DNA of 64,000 nt from NCBI RefSeq assembly GCF_037201815.1, contig NZ_CP147407.1:1612001-1676000 (forward strand), read 5' to 3'. The DNA comes from Metabacillus sp. FJAT-52054. Its GTDB lineage: Bacteria; Bacillota; Bacilli; Bacillales; Bacillaceae. Shown piece by piece: positions 25,246-33,597 of this stretch. The notes beneath the pieces were generated by a model. The model had not been told where the DNA came from. It was given only the letters and a program-made list of their open reading frames with translations, and did no database searches. The position numbers and the translations under genes were made by a program. Positions within the stretch are counted from its first letter, which is position 1. Each line of letters starts with the position of its first letter.

Positions 25246-26016
25246 ATGTTTTTGCCGTCTTTCAGCCTTGAAGGAAAAACAGCGATTGTAACTGGAGCAG
25301 GAAAAGGAATTGGACGTGCCATTGCCATTGGATTTGCAGAAGCTGGTGCCGATGTGGGACTTATCGCAAGGACTCAGCAGGATTTAGATGAAGTGAAAAA
25401 TGTGATTGAGAAGGACTTTGGCAGAAAAGCCTATGCTATTAAAGCGGATGTAACCGTTAGGGAAGACATCGTTTCTGCCTTCAAATCAATTCAGGAAAAG
25501 GCCGGTAAGCTGGATATTCTCGTCAACAATGCAGGAATGAATATTCGGACACCTGCAGCAGAGGTTACGGATGCGGAATGGGATCAGATTGTTAATACGA
25601 ATTTGAAATCTGCTTTTATGGCTTCTCAGGAAGCTGCAAAGATGATGATAGAAAGCGGAGGAAGAATTATTAACATTGCATCAGTAGCGGGGCATACCGC
25701 TCTTCCTACAGGAGTGGTATATGGAGCAACGAAAGCAGCTCTTATCCAAATGACCAAAATTCTTGCTTATGAATGGGGTAAACATAACATTCATGTAAAT
25801 GCTTTGGGTCCATGGTATTTCGAAACACCGCTGACAGAAAAACTTCTGCAGGATGAAAAATACGTTCAAAAGCTTCTGTCAGTTACACCGCTAAACCGGA
25901 TTGGTCAGCTGCCGGAACTCGTCGGACCTGCTGTTTTTCTTGCGTCTGAGGCGGGAAATTATGTGACAGGACAAACGTTATTTATAGATGGCGGAATGAC
26001 AATTCATGGTTTCTAA
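25246..26016 (+). CDS. SDR oxidoreductase, KduD/gluconate 5-dehydrogenase-like
   Basis: 256 residues from the ATG behind AAGGGGAG; an in-frame start 138 nt earlier would run into the repeat. NAD motif TGAGKGIGRAIA, NNAG at about residue 93, catalytic Ser in NIASVAG and YGATK (Tyr/Lys). The N-terminus SFSLEGKTAIVTG and the FLASEAGNYVTGQTLFIDGG ending match sugar-acid dehydrogenases, and it resembles the partial KduD at the window start. Single gene; substrate not known. Confidence 0.85.
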   Translation: MFLPSFSLEGKTAIVTGAGKGIGRAIAIGFAEAGADVGLIARTQQDLDEVKNVIEKDFGRKAYAIKADVTVREDIVSAFKSIQEKAGKLDILVNNAGMNIRTPAAEVTDAEWDQIVNTNLKSAFMASQEAAKMMIESGGRIINIASVAGHTALPTGVVYGATKAALIQMTKILAYEWGKHNIHVNALGPWYFETPLTEKLLQDEKYVQKLLSVTPLNRIGQLPELVGPAVFLASEAGNYVTGQTLFIDGGMTIHGF

Positions 26017-26083
26017 TATAGGTTTCAGAGATTGCTTAGGAGGGAATAACGACCTATAATCTGCCAGTCCAGGAGGGATTAAG

Positions 26084-26317
26084 GTGCCAGAATTCTATGC
26101 AAACGAGATTCATTTTACAATTATCCAAGATCATTATATTCCTCAGCAGCTGCATCCCTATCAGCTGCAGGCTTTGAAACGTGATTACCGTGCCATGCTG
26201 GAGGAAAACAAACATGATCCCATTAAATTAGAAGCCGCTCAAAAGGCTTTCAAAAGAGTTTTAAATAGTATAGGGTATCATATGGAAATAAAAAACAGCC
26301 CCTCAGCTCAAATGTAA
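26084..26317 (+). CDS. Hypothetical 77-residue protein
   Basis: GTG start with GGAGGGATTAAG ideally placed. Mostly helical and charged (LHPYQLQALKRDYRAMLEEN, LEAAQKAFKRVLNSIGYHME), soluble, no cysteines. I do not recognise the family. It lies 67 nt after the SDR gene and may be co-transcribed with it. Confidence 0.65.
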   Translation: MPEFYANEIHFTIIQDHYIPQQLHPYQLQALKRDYRAMLEENKHDPIKLEAAQKAFKRVLNSIGYHMEIKNSPSAQM

Positions 26318-26352
26318 CGGAAATAGTCCTCTTAACAGGGGGCTTTTTTAAT
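26292..26352 (+). terminator. Probable terminator
   Basis: CAGCCCCT (26297) pairs imperfectly with AGGGGGCT (26337) over a long loop, then six T. Confidence 0.5.
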
Positions 26353-26547
26353 TTACCTGACTCTAGTCTGCGATTTTCGCCGAACGGAGCATGAACGAAA
26401 TCTGCCCTCTGTGCCTTTATGAGATAAACATACTAAAATTAACATAAAAGGAATGTTTTAGAAACACTAGGTGCGGGTATTTGAGATATGTTCACCCAGA
26501 AAAAACATCCTGTACATAAGACCATATACCTGAGAGGAGCCTGTATC

Positions 26548-27687
26548 ATGTTTTGTACGAAATGCGGAACGAAGCTTAGAGCAGAAGACAAATTCTGCGT
26601 GAGATGCGGCAATGCTATTATCAGAGAAGAGCAACCTTATGAACCTGCTTACAACGAGCATGCGGCCGCTGTCCAGGATATGCAGGATCGTGCAGAAGCT
26701 GTTCCTATGGGGACTATAAAAATCCCGAAAATCAGCATGGAAAATCAGACTATACGAAACAACGTTAAGGAGCAGAATTCAAACATCGAAGACCATGTTG
26801 ACCAAGGGCCCATCCGAGCCCAATTTAACGAATCTGCAGTCCGCCCTAATGCGGTCCATAAAAGCAATTCAGCTCCTTTTAATCCTAATCAGGAAGTGAG
26901 CCATGAATCGCCGGAATTGGCGTATGCCGGGCTTTTTACGGAGACTAAGTCAAATTCCCATATGGACTCTTCTGGAAATGTACAAAGCACGCAGCCCGCT
27001 GAAATTATGGTGAATGACTCCAGGAATATAGTGGGAGAAGATAAGGTCAGGAATAAAACCCTTCAAATTAAAAAAACTGGAACAGAATCCACGCGATTTA
27101 CATCGCACTCTGCTGTACAAGAAACTGTTAATGAGTCCCATCTCTATGTCCCGGGAAATGACTTCACTGGTACTGGCGCTGTTCAGCAGGCGCATGGACG
27201 CCCGGAGCTAAGCAAAAATGCAGGTTCACATCCTCTTGATCCGCAGGAGGCTGAGCTTTTGAGGGTGTTTGCTGGTCCTAACAGTGAGTACTACCTGTCC
27301 AGCTGGAAAAAACAATATAGTATGAACTGGGCAGCTTTTTTCCTCACGATTTTTTGGATGGGCTATCGAAAGCTGTTTGCTCCTATGGTGATTTCAGCTG
27401 GTTCTTTTATTCTGGCAGGGTTGGCAATCGCGGCTTCAGGGATGGCCTGGCTTGCTATTATAGCGGTGCCGTTATGTATGCTGATGATCGGTTTTTTTGC
27501 GAACCGTATTTATCTCAGTCATGCGAAAGAAACAATGGACAGAGTTCTGTCTTCTCAAGGTTCTTGGGAGGAAAAACGTCAGCTGCTTCTCTCAAAAGGG
27601 GGAACAAATTGGACCGGTGTATTAATCGCCGCGGGGATCATAATCGCGTATTTGCTTATATCCATTCTCATTTTTTCCATTTTTTAA
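26548..27687 (+). CDS. Zinc-ribbon membrane protein with DUF2628-like C-terminus
   Basis: 379 residues. N-terminal zinc ribbon FCTKCGTKL...FCVRCGNAI (two CxxC), a long low-complexity polar linker (about 30-225), then a DUF2628-like domain with SSWKKQYSMNWAAFFLTIFWMGYRK and three to four membrane helices, ending in a hydrophobic helix (ISILIFSIF). Start moved to the ATG after GAGAGGAGC. Cytoplasmic ribbon tethered to the membrane by a disordered arm; function unknown. A second zinc-ribbon protein lies 0.9 kb on. Confidence 0.8.
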   Translation: MFCTKCGTKLRAEDKFCVRCGNAIIREEQPYEPAYNEHAAAVQDMQDRAEAVPMGTIKIPKISMENQTIRNNVKEQNSNIEDHVDQGPIRAQFNESAVRPNAVHKSNSAPFNPNQEVSHESPELAYAGLFTETKSNSHMDSSGNVQSTQPAEIMVNDSRNIVGEDKVRNKTLQIKKTGTESTRFTSHSAVQETVNESHLYVPGNDFTGTGAVQQAHGRPELSKNAGSHPLDPQEAELLRVFAGPNSEYYLSSWKKQYSMNWAAFFLTIFWMGYRKLFAPMVISAGSFILAGLAIAASGMAWLAIIAVPLCMLMIGFFANRIYLSHAKETMDRVLSSQGSWEEKRQLLLSKGGTNWTGVLIAAGIIIAYLLISILIFSIF

Positions 27688-27688
27688 A

Positions 27689-27715
27689 GCACCGGCGCAT
27701 GCCGGTTTTCTTTGA
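27689..27715 (+). terminator. Terminator
   Basis: ACCGGC / GCCGGT stem with GCAT loop, then TTTTCTTTG. Confidence 0.75.
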
Positions 27716-27822
27716 TTTCAGGCATATTTACGTCTTGGTGCCGTTGTTTTATAATGGAAGAATCACCTGGGCGCATGCTTCCAGGTATTTTAAAGAGTAT
27801 CGTTTGTTGAGAGAGGTAGAGA

Positions 27823-28416
27823 ATGAAAAAAAAGAAATGGTCTTTATGGCTGATTGCAGGGCTGCTGTTAACAGGGTTTATTTATTTTATTTTTTTGAAC
27901 GTGAAAATACAGCAGTATGCTCAAGCCAAACCGCCTGCAAATGCAGATTATTTAATTGTGCTTGGGGCTAAGGTAAATGGAAGTGTCCCATCTCTAGCTT
28001 TAAAATACCGAATTGAAGCAGCAGCTCAATATTTGAGAGAAAATCGAAAAACTATGGCTATTGTCTCGGGAGGGATGGGACCGGGAGAGAACCGCACAGA
28101 AGCGGATGCTATGAAAGAAGGTTTGCTGAATCTTGGGATTGATTCAGCGCGAATTATGATGGAGGATCAATCAACAAGTACCAATGAAAATATCCGGAAT
28201 TCAAAATTGCTCCTTCCAAAGAATGCGAAAGCAGGAATCATTGTTACAAATGATTTTCATCTGTACCGTTCGATTATGATTGCAAAAGACCATGGACTCG
28301 AAGTTTCAGGACTGGCTGCTAAAACTCCTTCAGTAATAATATTGAAGTCTTACATAAGAGAATATCTTGCCTTATCAAACTTTTTTATTCAGAGAAATAT
28401 TCAGCAGCCGAAATAA
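27823..28416 (+). CDS. YdcF/SanA-family (DUF218) membrane-anchored protein
   Basis: 197 residues. One N-terminal membrane helix (WSLWLIAGLLLTGFIYFIFL), then the DUF218 domain: ADYLIVLGAKVNG, IVSGGMGPGENRTEADAM, DQSTSTNENIRNS, IIVTNDFHLYRS. Family members (SanA, ElyC, YdcF) act at the cell envelope; E. coli ElyC is linked to lipid carrier/peptidoglycan metabolism. AGAGAGG precedes ATG. Monocistronic between two terminators. Confidence 0.87.
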   Translation: MKKKKWSLWLIAGLLLTGFIYFIFLNVKIQQYAQAKPPANADYLIVLGAKVNGSVPSLALKYRIEAAAQYLRENRKTMAIVSGGMGPGENRTEADAMKEGLLNLGIDSARIMMEDQSTSTNENIRNSKLLLPKNAKAGIIVTNDFHLYRSIMIAKDHGLEVSGLAAKTPSVIILKSYIREYLALSNFFIQRNIQQPK

Positions 28417-28427
28417 TTTATTAAGCA

Positions 28428-28463
28428 TATAGACGCAGGGAAATTCCTGGGTCTCTTTTTTTT
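28428..28463 (+). terminator. Terminator of the YdcF-like gene
   Basis: AGACGCAGG / CCTGGGTCT hairpin followed by eight T. Confidence 0.85.
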
Positions 28464-28604
28464 TCTTTTTTTGTGACGATTTACCCTGCTATTCAACATT
28501 TTTTCCAATATATGTTTCGAAATGTGTGGAAATGGTTAAAGATTACTGTTACTTATGACTATGATGGTCGTGCTAATTTAACTTTTAATAGGGAGGTCAT
28601 TTGC

Positions 28605-30173
28605 TTGTATTGCAGGGAATGCGGGAGAAAATTAAACGGCAGTGAAGATTTTTGTCCAATGTGCGGGACAAAAGTCATAAAAGACCAAGGATTCGTACAC
28701 AGTGACGATCAGGAGGAGCCTTTACATAAGAAAACTGCTGACGGATATGAAGAGAAAACAGACTATGAAATTGAACAAGTTCAGGATGCTCCAGAATCTA
28801 TTCACTTGCAAAATAACCAGCAGAATAAAGATTCAATTATCGGGATGGAAAGCCCTTTTCAGGAAGAAAACAAAGCTGAAAAAGATGCAGAAGACTTCCC
28901 TGTGACTCCGATTTACGAAAATGATCATCAGCAGGAATGTCCTGTGGCAGATGACAACTTGAATACTCACCATGAGGTACCCAATCCTCATTCAACTGGC
29001 AATGTTCCATACCCTGAAGAACCTCAATATGATCCGTACGCTGAGGAAAAGCATGATCAAACTACGGAGTTCGCTCCGACTTCAGAGGTTAGCCAAAGTA
29101 CCTCACAACTAAAAAGGAAAACGACGAAAAAAGAATGGTTATTAACGATCGGAATTCCAGCAGCAAGCCTTCTCCTTTTTACCGGTACAGCACTTGCCGT
29201 CCAATCGAGTGAGAAAAACGCCAATCAAAAGGCAGAAGCACTTCATTATGAAGCAGAAGAGTATGCTCTTGATGGCAGCTATGAAAAAGCAGTTAACAAA
29301 TTAACTGAAGCATCAAAAATTAGACCGGACAACTCCGTTATTAAACGCGTTAAGGCAGAGGTAGAGTCTGCATTAAAGGTAGATAATCATTTATTATCCA
29401 TAGAACAGAAGATTGATAAAAAAGAATTCGGTGAGGCGAAGGATGCACTGAACAGCGTCCGCAATGATATCCAAACGAGAAAAAGTCCAATTTTTGCTCC
29501 ACTTGAGACGAAAACATCTGACCAGGAAACAGAGTTAGTGGTTGAAATGGTTAAAACAGAATCCGCAGAGATGGATACAGTAGATGAAATCGGGGAGCAG
29601 CTAAAAAAAATTATGAGTTTGAAGACAGCGGCAGCAGAGGAAGTAAAAGGCCAGCTTATAAAGAAGATTGTTTCAATATCTCAGAAGACTTCAGAGGAAT
29701 ACATGAGCAAGAAGAATTTTGATGCAGCTATCGGGGCCCTGAGGTCCGGCCTTAAATACACGAATTATGAGAATGCCGAGCTCACAAGCAGGCTTAGTGA
29801 GATTGAAGATGAAAAATTAAGCTATTCAGGTTCTCTTCCGGTATTTTTGGAAAGGCACTGGTCTGTCATTAATTCTAAAGCGATGCGTTCAAAAAAACCG
29901 CCCCTAAAGATTGAAAAAGTGACTTTTGAAGAAGACCAATTCACTTATGTTGTAACAGGAAAACTTAAGAGCATGACGAGATCTACTTTAAATAATCCAA
30001 CCCTTTATTTAAAAGTTTACGACAAAAAAGGAAAGTTCCTATTCAACGAAGATGTTTCGTCAAAGGAAGTGTCCATAAAAAGCGGCAAGGAAGCAGAATT
30101 TTTCTTTTTCCTGGATAAGGAATATGGAAAGGAAGTAAAAATTGTAATTGATCAGGTAGTTTACAGAAAATAG
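28605..30173 (+). CDS. Zinc-ribbon, single-span membrane protein with TPR-like/TcaA-like exterior
   Basis: 522 residues from a TTG start placed 8 nt after GGGAGG; an in-frame ATG at 28473 has no site. Zinc ribbon Cys3/6/17/20 (CRECG...CPMCG), acidic linker to about 170, one membrane helix (about 177-198, WLLTIGIPAASLLLFTGTALAV), then a helical region resembling TPR repeats (EEYALDGSYEKAVNKLTEASK) and a beta-sandwich C-terminus (FTYVVTGKLKSMTRSTLNNP). This layout recalls TcaA/YvbJ-type proteins. The protease gene follows after 18 nt, so the two form an operon. Confidence 0.78.
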   Translation: MYCRECGRKLNGSEDFCPMCGTKVIKDQGFVHSDDQEEPLHKKTADGYEEKTDYEIEQVQDAPESIHLQNNQQNKDSIIGMESPFQEENKAEKDAEDFPVTPIYENDHQQECPVADDNLNTHHEVPNPHSTGNVPYPEEPQYDPYAEEKHDQTTEFAPTSEVSQSTSQLKRKTTKKEWLLTIGIPAASLLLFTGTALAVQSSEKNANQKAEALHYEAEEYALDGSYEKAVNKLTEASKIRPDNSVIKRVKAEVESALKVDNHLLSIEQKIDKKEFGEAKDALNSVRNDIQTRKSPIFAPLETKTSDQETELVVEMVKTESAEMDTVDEIGEQLKKIMSLKTAAAEEVKGQLIKKIVSISQKTSEEYMSKKNFDAAIGALRSGLKYTNYENAELTSRLSEIEDEKLSYSGSLPVFLERHWSVINSKAMRSKKPPLKIEKVTFEEDQFTYVVTGKLKSMTRSTLNNPTLYLKVYDKKGKFLFNEDVSSKEVSIKSGKEAEFFFFLDKEYGKEVKIVIDQVVYRK

Positions 30174-30191
30174 AGGAGCGGGTGAAAAAAA

Positions 30192-30932
30192 TTGAAAAAG
30201 TGGATTTGGAGCGGCATTGCAACGGTTCTTATTTGGGCAGCTGGTGTTACAGGGATTTTTTTAGTACAGAACAACATTCCTAAGGAGCTAAAGCTTTCCT
30301 CGCAAATTATTGAGCTTGATAGTGCAAAGGCTGCAAGCACCAACAGCGAGGATGCTGTGAAAAAGATCATTGAAGATTCCCAAAAGCATGTTGTCACAAT
30401 TCAGCTTGATGATGGGTCTCTTGGCTCTGGATTTCAGTACAATGAAAAAGGAGATGTTATCACCAATGCCCACGTTGTAGCCGATGAGAATGAGGTAGTG
30501 GTTTTAACAAAGGATTCACGTGAGATGAAAGGGCAAGTCATAGGAGTAAATCCTACAAGAGATATCGCACTTGTCCGAGTAAAGGATTTGGAGGGGAATG
30601 ATCCGCTTCCAGTTGAACGCAAGAAGAAATCAGCTATAGGAGATGAAGTGCTGGCATTGGGAAGCCCGCTTGGCCTTCAAAACACAGTTACAGACGGGAT
30701 TATCAGCGGTGTGGACAGAGAAGTGAATATTGAGCAAACCTACTACAAGGATGCTTATCAAATTTCTGCTCCGATTGCCCCGGGTAACAGCGGAGGTCCT
30801 CTCGTAGATAAGAAAACAGGGAAGGCAATTGGTATAAATTCTGCAGCGACAGATCAGGGAACAATCGGCTTCAGCATCCCGATTATAGCTGTGCTGGATG
30901 AAATAGATTCCTGGGCAGGTCAAGCTCAATGA
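30192..30932 (+). CDS. Membrane-anchored HtrA/trypsin-like serine protease lacking PDZ
   Basis: 246 residues. TTG start with GAGGAGCGGG upstream. N-terminal helix (IWSGIATVLIWAAGVTGIFLV) anchors it outside the cell. Triad: His in VITNAHVVAD, Asp in NPTRDIALVRV, Ser in APGNSGGPLVD. It ends right after the protease domain, so the PDZ domain of HtrA/DegP is absent. Operon with the zinc-ribbon protein, which may be its partner or substrate. Confidence 0.87.
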   Translation: MKKWIWSGIATVLIWAAGVTGIFLVQNNIPKELKLSSQIIELDSAKAASTNSEDAVKKIIEDSQKHVVTIQLDDGSLGSGFQYNEKGDVITNAHVVADENEVVVLTKDSREMKGQVIGVNPTRDIALVRVKDLEGNDPLPVERKKKSAIGDEVLALGSPLGLQNTVTDGIISGVDREVNIEQTYYKDAYQISAPIAPGNSGGPLVDKKTGKAIGINSAATDQGTIGFSIPIIAVLDEIDSWAGQAQ

Positions 30933-30937
30933 TAGGA

Positions 30938-30972
30938 AGCAGGCAGCCGGTACAAAAGGCTGTCTGTTTCAT
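30938..30972 (+). terminator. Terminator of the zinc-ribbon/protease operon
   Basis: CAGGCAGCC / GGCTGTCTG with one wobble, then TTTC. Nothing coding is seen from here to 31224. Confidence 0.65.
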
Positions 30973-31224
30973 TAAAGGACTATTCTAATCATCCGGAGCA
31001 GCCCTGCTGTCCAACTTGCAGCAAAAGCATGGTTCAGGCAAAGAACCAAGCAACTCCATTGAACGCCCTATGCCGCGAATATCATTCCCATCTTTAGATG
31101 ATGAATACGTACTGTTTGCAGTAAGCTTTCATAACTCTGTCACCTGTTTTGTAAAGCTATTCATTGTGGCGGTGTTTTGATAAGGGTATAATGGCTAATA
31201 TTAAGGTGCCGAAGGAGTTTTGTA

Positions 31225-31386
31225 ATGGGTTCGGGAAATTTATTGTTTATGATTTTAGTTGCTGGTTTGGCCATCGTATTAGCGGCCATTTTCGTTATGA
31301 TGGGAGTCGTGATCGTTAAGTCGGTTAAAAACGCTAAAAAGAAATCTGCTGAAGAACAAACAAATGATCAGGATGACCGCCTTTAA
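31225..31386 (+). CDS. Small single-span membrane protein, 53 residues
   Basis: ATG preceded by GAAGGAG at 7 nt. One long hydrophobic helix (MILVAGLAIVLAAIFVMMGV, residues 9-28) followed by a basic then acidic tail (KNAKKKSAEEQTNDQDDRL), so probably N-out/C-in. Family not recognised. The clear ribosome site and the composition argue for a real gene. Confidence 0.65.
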   Translation: MGSGNLLFMILVAGLAIVLAAIFVMMGVVIVKSVKNAKKKSAEEQTNDQDDRL

Positions 31387-31428
31387 GCGCTGTGCAGGAA
31401 GGAAGTATTTTTATATGATATAGGTTTT

Positions 31429-31527
31429 GGCTGATTTCCGCTGCAGGATGTTCCCTTTTCGCGGCGCCAGCGCCTGCGGGTGCCTGCTGCACCGGCTGGA
31501 GTCTAACACCTTCCGATTCAATCAGCC
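31429..31527. repeat. Degenerate intergenic repeat with GGCTGATT/AATCAGCC ends
   Basis: Eight-base inverted ends flank a GC-rich body (TTTTCGCGGCGCCAGCGCC) that contrasts with the surrounding DNA and resembles the common Bacillus GC-rich intergenic repeat. The region 31387-31751 contains this, one hairpin and no convincing gene. Confidence 0.5.
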
Positions 31528-31551
31528 TAACTCATACTTCTTCCAATTATG

Positions 31552-31592
31552 GAAAAAAAGACCCTCGGAATGCTCGCTGCGTTCCGGGGGTT
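31552..31592 (-). terminator. Hairpin with T-run on the minus strand
   Basis: ACCCTCGGAATG pairs with CGTTCCGGGGGT; read leftward it ends GGTCTTTTTTT. No minus-strand gene is visible upstream of it, so it may belong to the repeat or to an unseen transcript. Confidence 0.5.
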
Positions 31593-31751
31593 TCAATCAT
31601 GTTCTCTCAGCACGACGTTTTAAACAATCCCTTTTCTTACTAGCTATTATCCCCATTGAAATAATTTGCATGACAAGTTGCCATTCCCCATAAAATGTTA
31701 CAAAATAGGACTAACCGAATAGAAAGAAAAATTGGCCGCGAGGAGATTAGT

Positions 31752-32543
31752 GTGGAGACTATATTACATTTTCAGGATGATTCATCAAATAAATTTTGGA
31801 AAATCAATGTTACCGGAACCGCATATATCGTTACTTTTGGTAAAGCGGGTACAACCGGAACGGTTCGTTCCAAAAAGTTTGAAAGTGCTGGTGAATGCCG
31901 CCAGGAGGCTGAACGGCTGATTCAATCAAAACTCAAAAAGGGGTACAGGCCAGGCAGGTCATCGCTGCAGATGATAAAAAAAAGCGGGATGACAGAGGCT
32001 GTATTCTGGTCAATATTCGAGCAGGCTAAAACAAAGGGAGATGAGCAGGAGGAACAGCTGGAATGGCTTGTAGATCATTTAGCAAAAAAGCCGGTTCAGG
32101 ACATTATTAAATTTGATGAAATCTTCTCCCGTTATTTTGTGCGATCCTACACCTCACACCTATGGGCAGCAGCTTTTATTATAATGGGCGGCTGTTCTGA
32201 TGATAGCTTTGATTATTTTCGAGCTTGGCTTCTTTATCAGGGTAAAGAGGTATATGAAGCAGCTATTCGTGATCCTGAGAGCTTGATTCCTTCTCTAAAA
32301 AAGCTGGAAGAAAATGACGAGATTCCGCAATTCGAGGATTTAACGTACATTGGAGCCCTTGCATTCGAAGAAAAGACAGGGCAGGATGATAACAGCTTTT
32401 ATGAGTTATATGATCAAATTGTGCTTGAATCAGTAGTAGAGCCCAATATTGTGCTTGACTGGGATGAGGATGATGAAGAAGGTTTAATGCTCCGTTTCCC
32501 TAAGCTATGGGAACGTTATGGGGAAAATCCTCTTGAATGCTGA
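31752..32543 (+). CDS. WGR-domain / DUF4240 protein
   Basis: 263 residues from a GTG placed 7 nt after GAGGAG; longer in-frame starts upstream lack a site. WGR-like N-terminal domain (NKFWKINVTGTAYIVTFGKAGTTGTVRSKKF, here with FGKAG in place of WGR), then a DUF4240 region (about 90-263): MTEAVFWSIFEQAK, HLWAAAFIIMGGCSDDSFDYFRAWLLYQG. WGR domains bind DNA ends in PARPs; bacterial roles are unknown. Single gene. Confidence 0.82.
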   Translation: METILHFQDDSSNKFWKINVTGTAYIVTFGKAGTTGTVRSKKFESAGECRQEAERLIQSKLKKGYRPGRSSLQMIKKSGMTEAVFWSIFEQAKTKGDEQEEQLEWLVDHLAKKPVQDIIKFDEIFSRYFVRSYTSHLWAAAFIIMGGCSDDSFDYFRAWLLYQGKEVYEAAIRDPESLIPSLKKLEENDEIPQFEDLTYIGALAFEEKTGQDDNSFYELYDQIVLESVVEPNIVLDWDEDDEEGLMLRFPKLWERYGENPLEC

Positions 32544-32547
32544 AAAA

Positions 32548-32588
32548 GAAAAATGATTCCTGAAACCGGGGATCATTTTTCTTTTTGC
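32548..32588 (+). terminator. Terminator of the WGR gene
   Basis: AAAAATGATTCC / GGGATCATTTTT, then CTTTTT. Confidence 0.85.
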
Positions 32589-32712
32589 GGTCATCAAAGA
32601 ACACGCCGGGCACATCCATATTTGTTCACGGTTAACTGGATTGATATAGTAAGTCAAGAAAAGTAAGGGAATGCAAAAGAAGAGACCATTGCAGGAAGGG
32701 GGAAGGGAGAAA

Positions 32713-33540
32713 ATGATTTTTGAAAAAAATATAGATCATCCTCAGCTGAAACTGCTGTTTAAAGCATTGGATTCTTCTCAAACAGGAATTATTATCACCG
32801 ACCCATCTAAAAAAGAAAATCCCATCGTCTATATGTCCAGGGGATTTACGGAAGTAACGGGCTATACGGAAGAAGAGGTTCTTGGAAAAAACTGCAGGTT
32901 CCTCCAAGGGGAAAAAACAGATCAAAAAGAAGTAGATAAAATCAGAGAGGCTGTCCAGGAAAAGAAGTCTGTTTCTGTAACATTGCTAAACTACCGCAAA
33001 GATGGAACTCTTTTTTTTAATCAGCTGAATATTGACCCATTCTATATAGAAGAAGAAAATCGCTATTATTTTATTGGCGTCCAAAAAGATGTCACAATGG
33101 AAAAACATTATCAATCTTTAATGGAACAGGCGAAAATGGAGGCAGATAAAAGATCAACCCCTATTATTTCCATTGAAGATCAGATTTCTGTTCTTCCGCT
33201 GATTGGCTCATTTCCAAGTGAGAGGCTTACCATCTTAATGAGAAATATTATGGAGCATAAAGATAAAACGAGGGATAAATATTTAATCCTTGATGTTTCA
33301 GGACTTTCCGTTTTCGACCGTGCGCTTTCGAACTATATTGTAAACTTAAATGGATGGCTTAAGCTTCTGGGTACAGAGCTCTTGATTACAGGTATATACC
33401 CCCGTATGGCCATTACAGTTCTTGAGGACTGTGAGGAACTGAACGCGGTTAAAGTGTTTCCAGCTGTAAAGCACGCTTTGGAATATATAAAAAAAGAAAA
33501 CAGCCAAAGCTCTGATTTGTTATTCAAAAACCGTATCTGA
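32713..33540 (+). CDS. Second LOV-STAS photoreceptor paralogue
   Basis: 275 residues from the ATG after GGGAAGGGAG. LOV domain (about 16-130) with GKNCRFLQG and photoreactive Cys61, NYRKDG and FNQLNIDPF; STAS domain (about 165-275, LILDVSGLSVFDRALSNYIV). Same architecture as the gene at 6532-7284 but with a longer N-terminus and diverged STAS. No SigB-like promoter was found upstream. It may be a stressosome component with a different light or redox range. Confidence 0.92.
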   Translation: MIFEKNIDHPQLKLLFKALDSSQTGIIITDPSKKENPIVYMSRGFTEVTGYTEEEVLGKNCRFLQGEKTDQKEVDKIREAVQEKKSVSVTLLNYRKDGTLFFNQLNIDPFYIEEENRYYFIGVQKDVTMEKHYQSLMEQAKMEADKRSTPIISIEDQISVLPLIGSFPSERLTILMRNIMEHKDKTRDKYLILDVSGLSVFDRALSNYIVNLNGWLKLLGTELLITGIYPRMAITVLEDCEELNAVKVFPAVKHALEYIKKENSQSSDLLFKNRI

Positions 33541-33550
33541 TGGAATTCTA

Positions 33551-33592
33551 TAAAAACCCGGTACCTGGCATAACAGGTCCGGGTTTTCTTAT
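33551..33592. terminator. Bidirectional terminator
   Basis: AAACCCGGTACCTG / CAGGTCCGGGTTT between convergent genes. Confidence 0.88.
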
Positions 33593-33597
33593 GCTAA

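Noticed and set aside
27354..27971. 205-codon open frame
   Set aside because: It spans the ends of two better-supported genes in another frame and a terminator.
31427..31693. Open frame of 88 codons
   Set aside because: It crosses the GC-rich intergenic repeat and a hairpin, with no ribosome site or protein-like pattern.
32600..32712. SigB promoter for the second LOV-STAS gene
   Set aside because: A GGGAAT occurs at 32664 or so, but nothing like GTTTAA lies 12-14 nt upstream.
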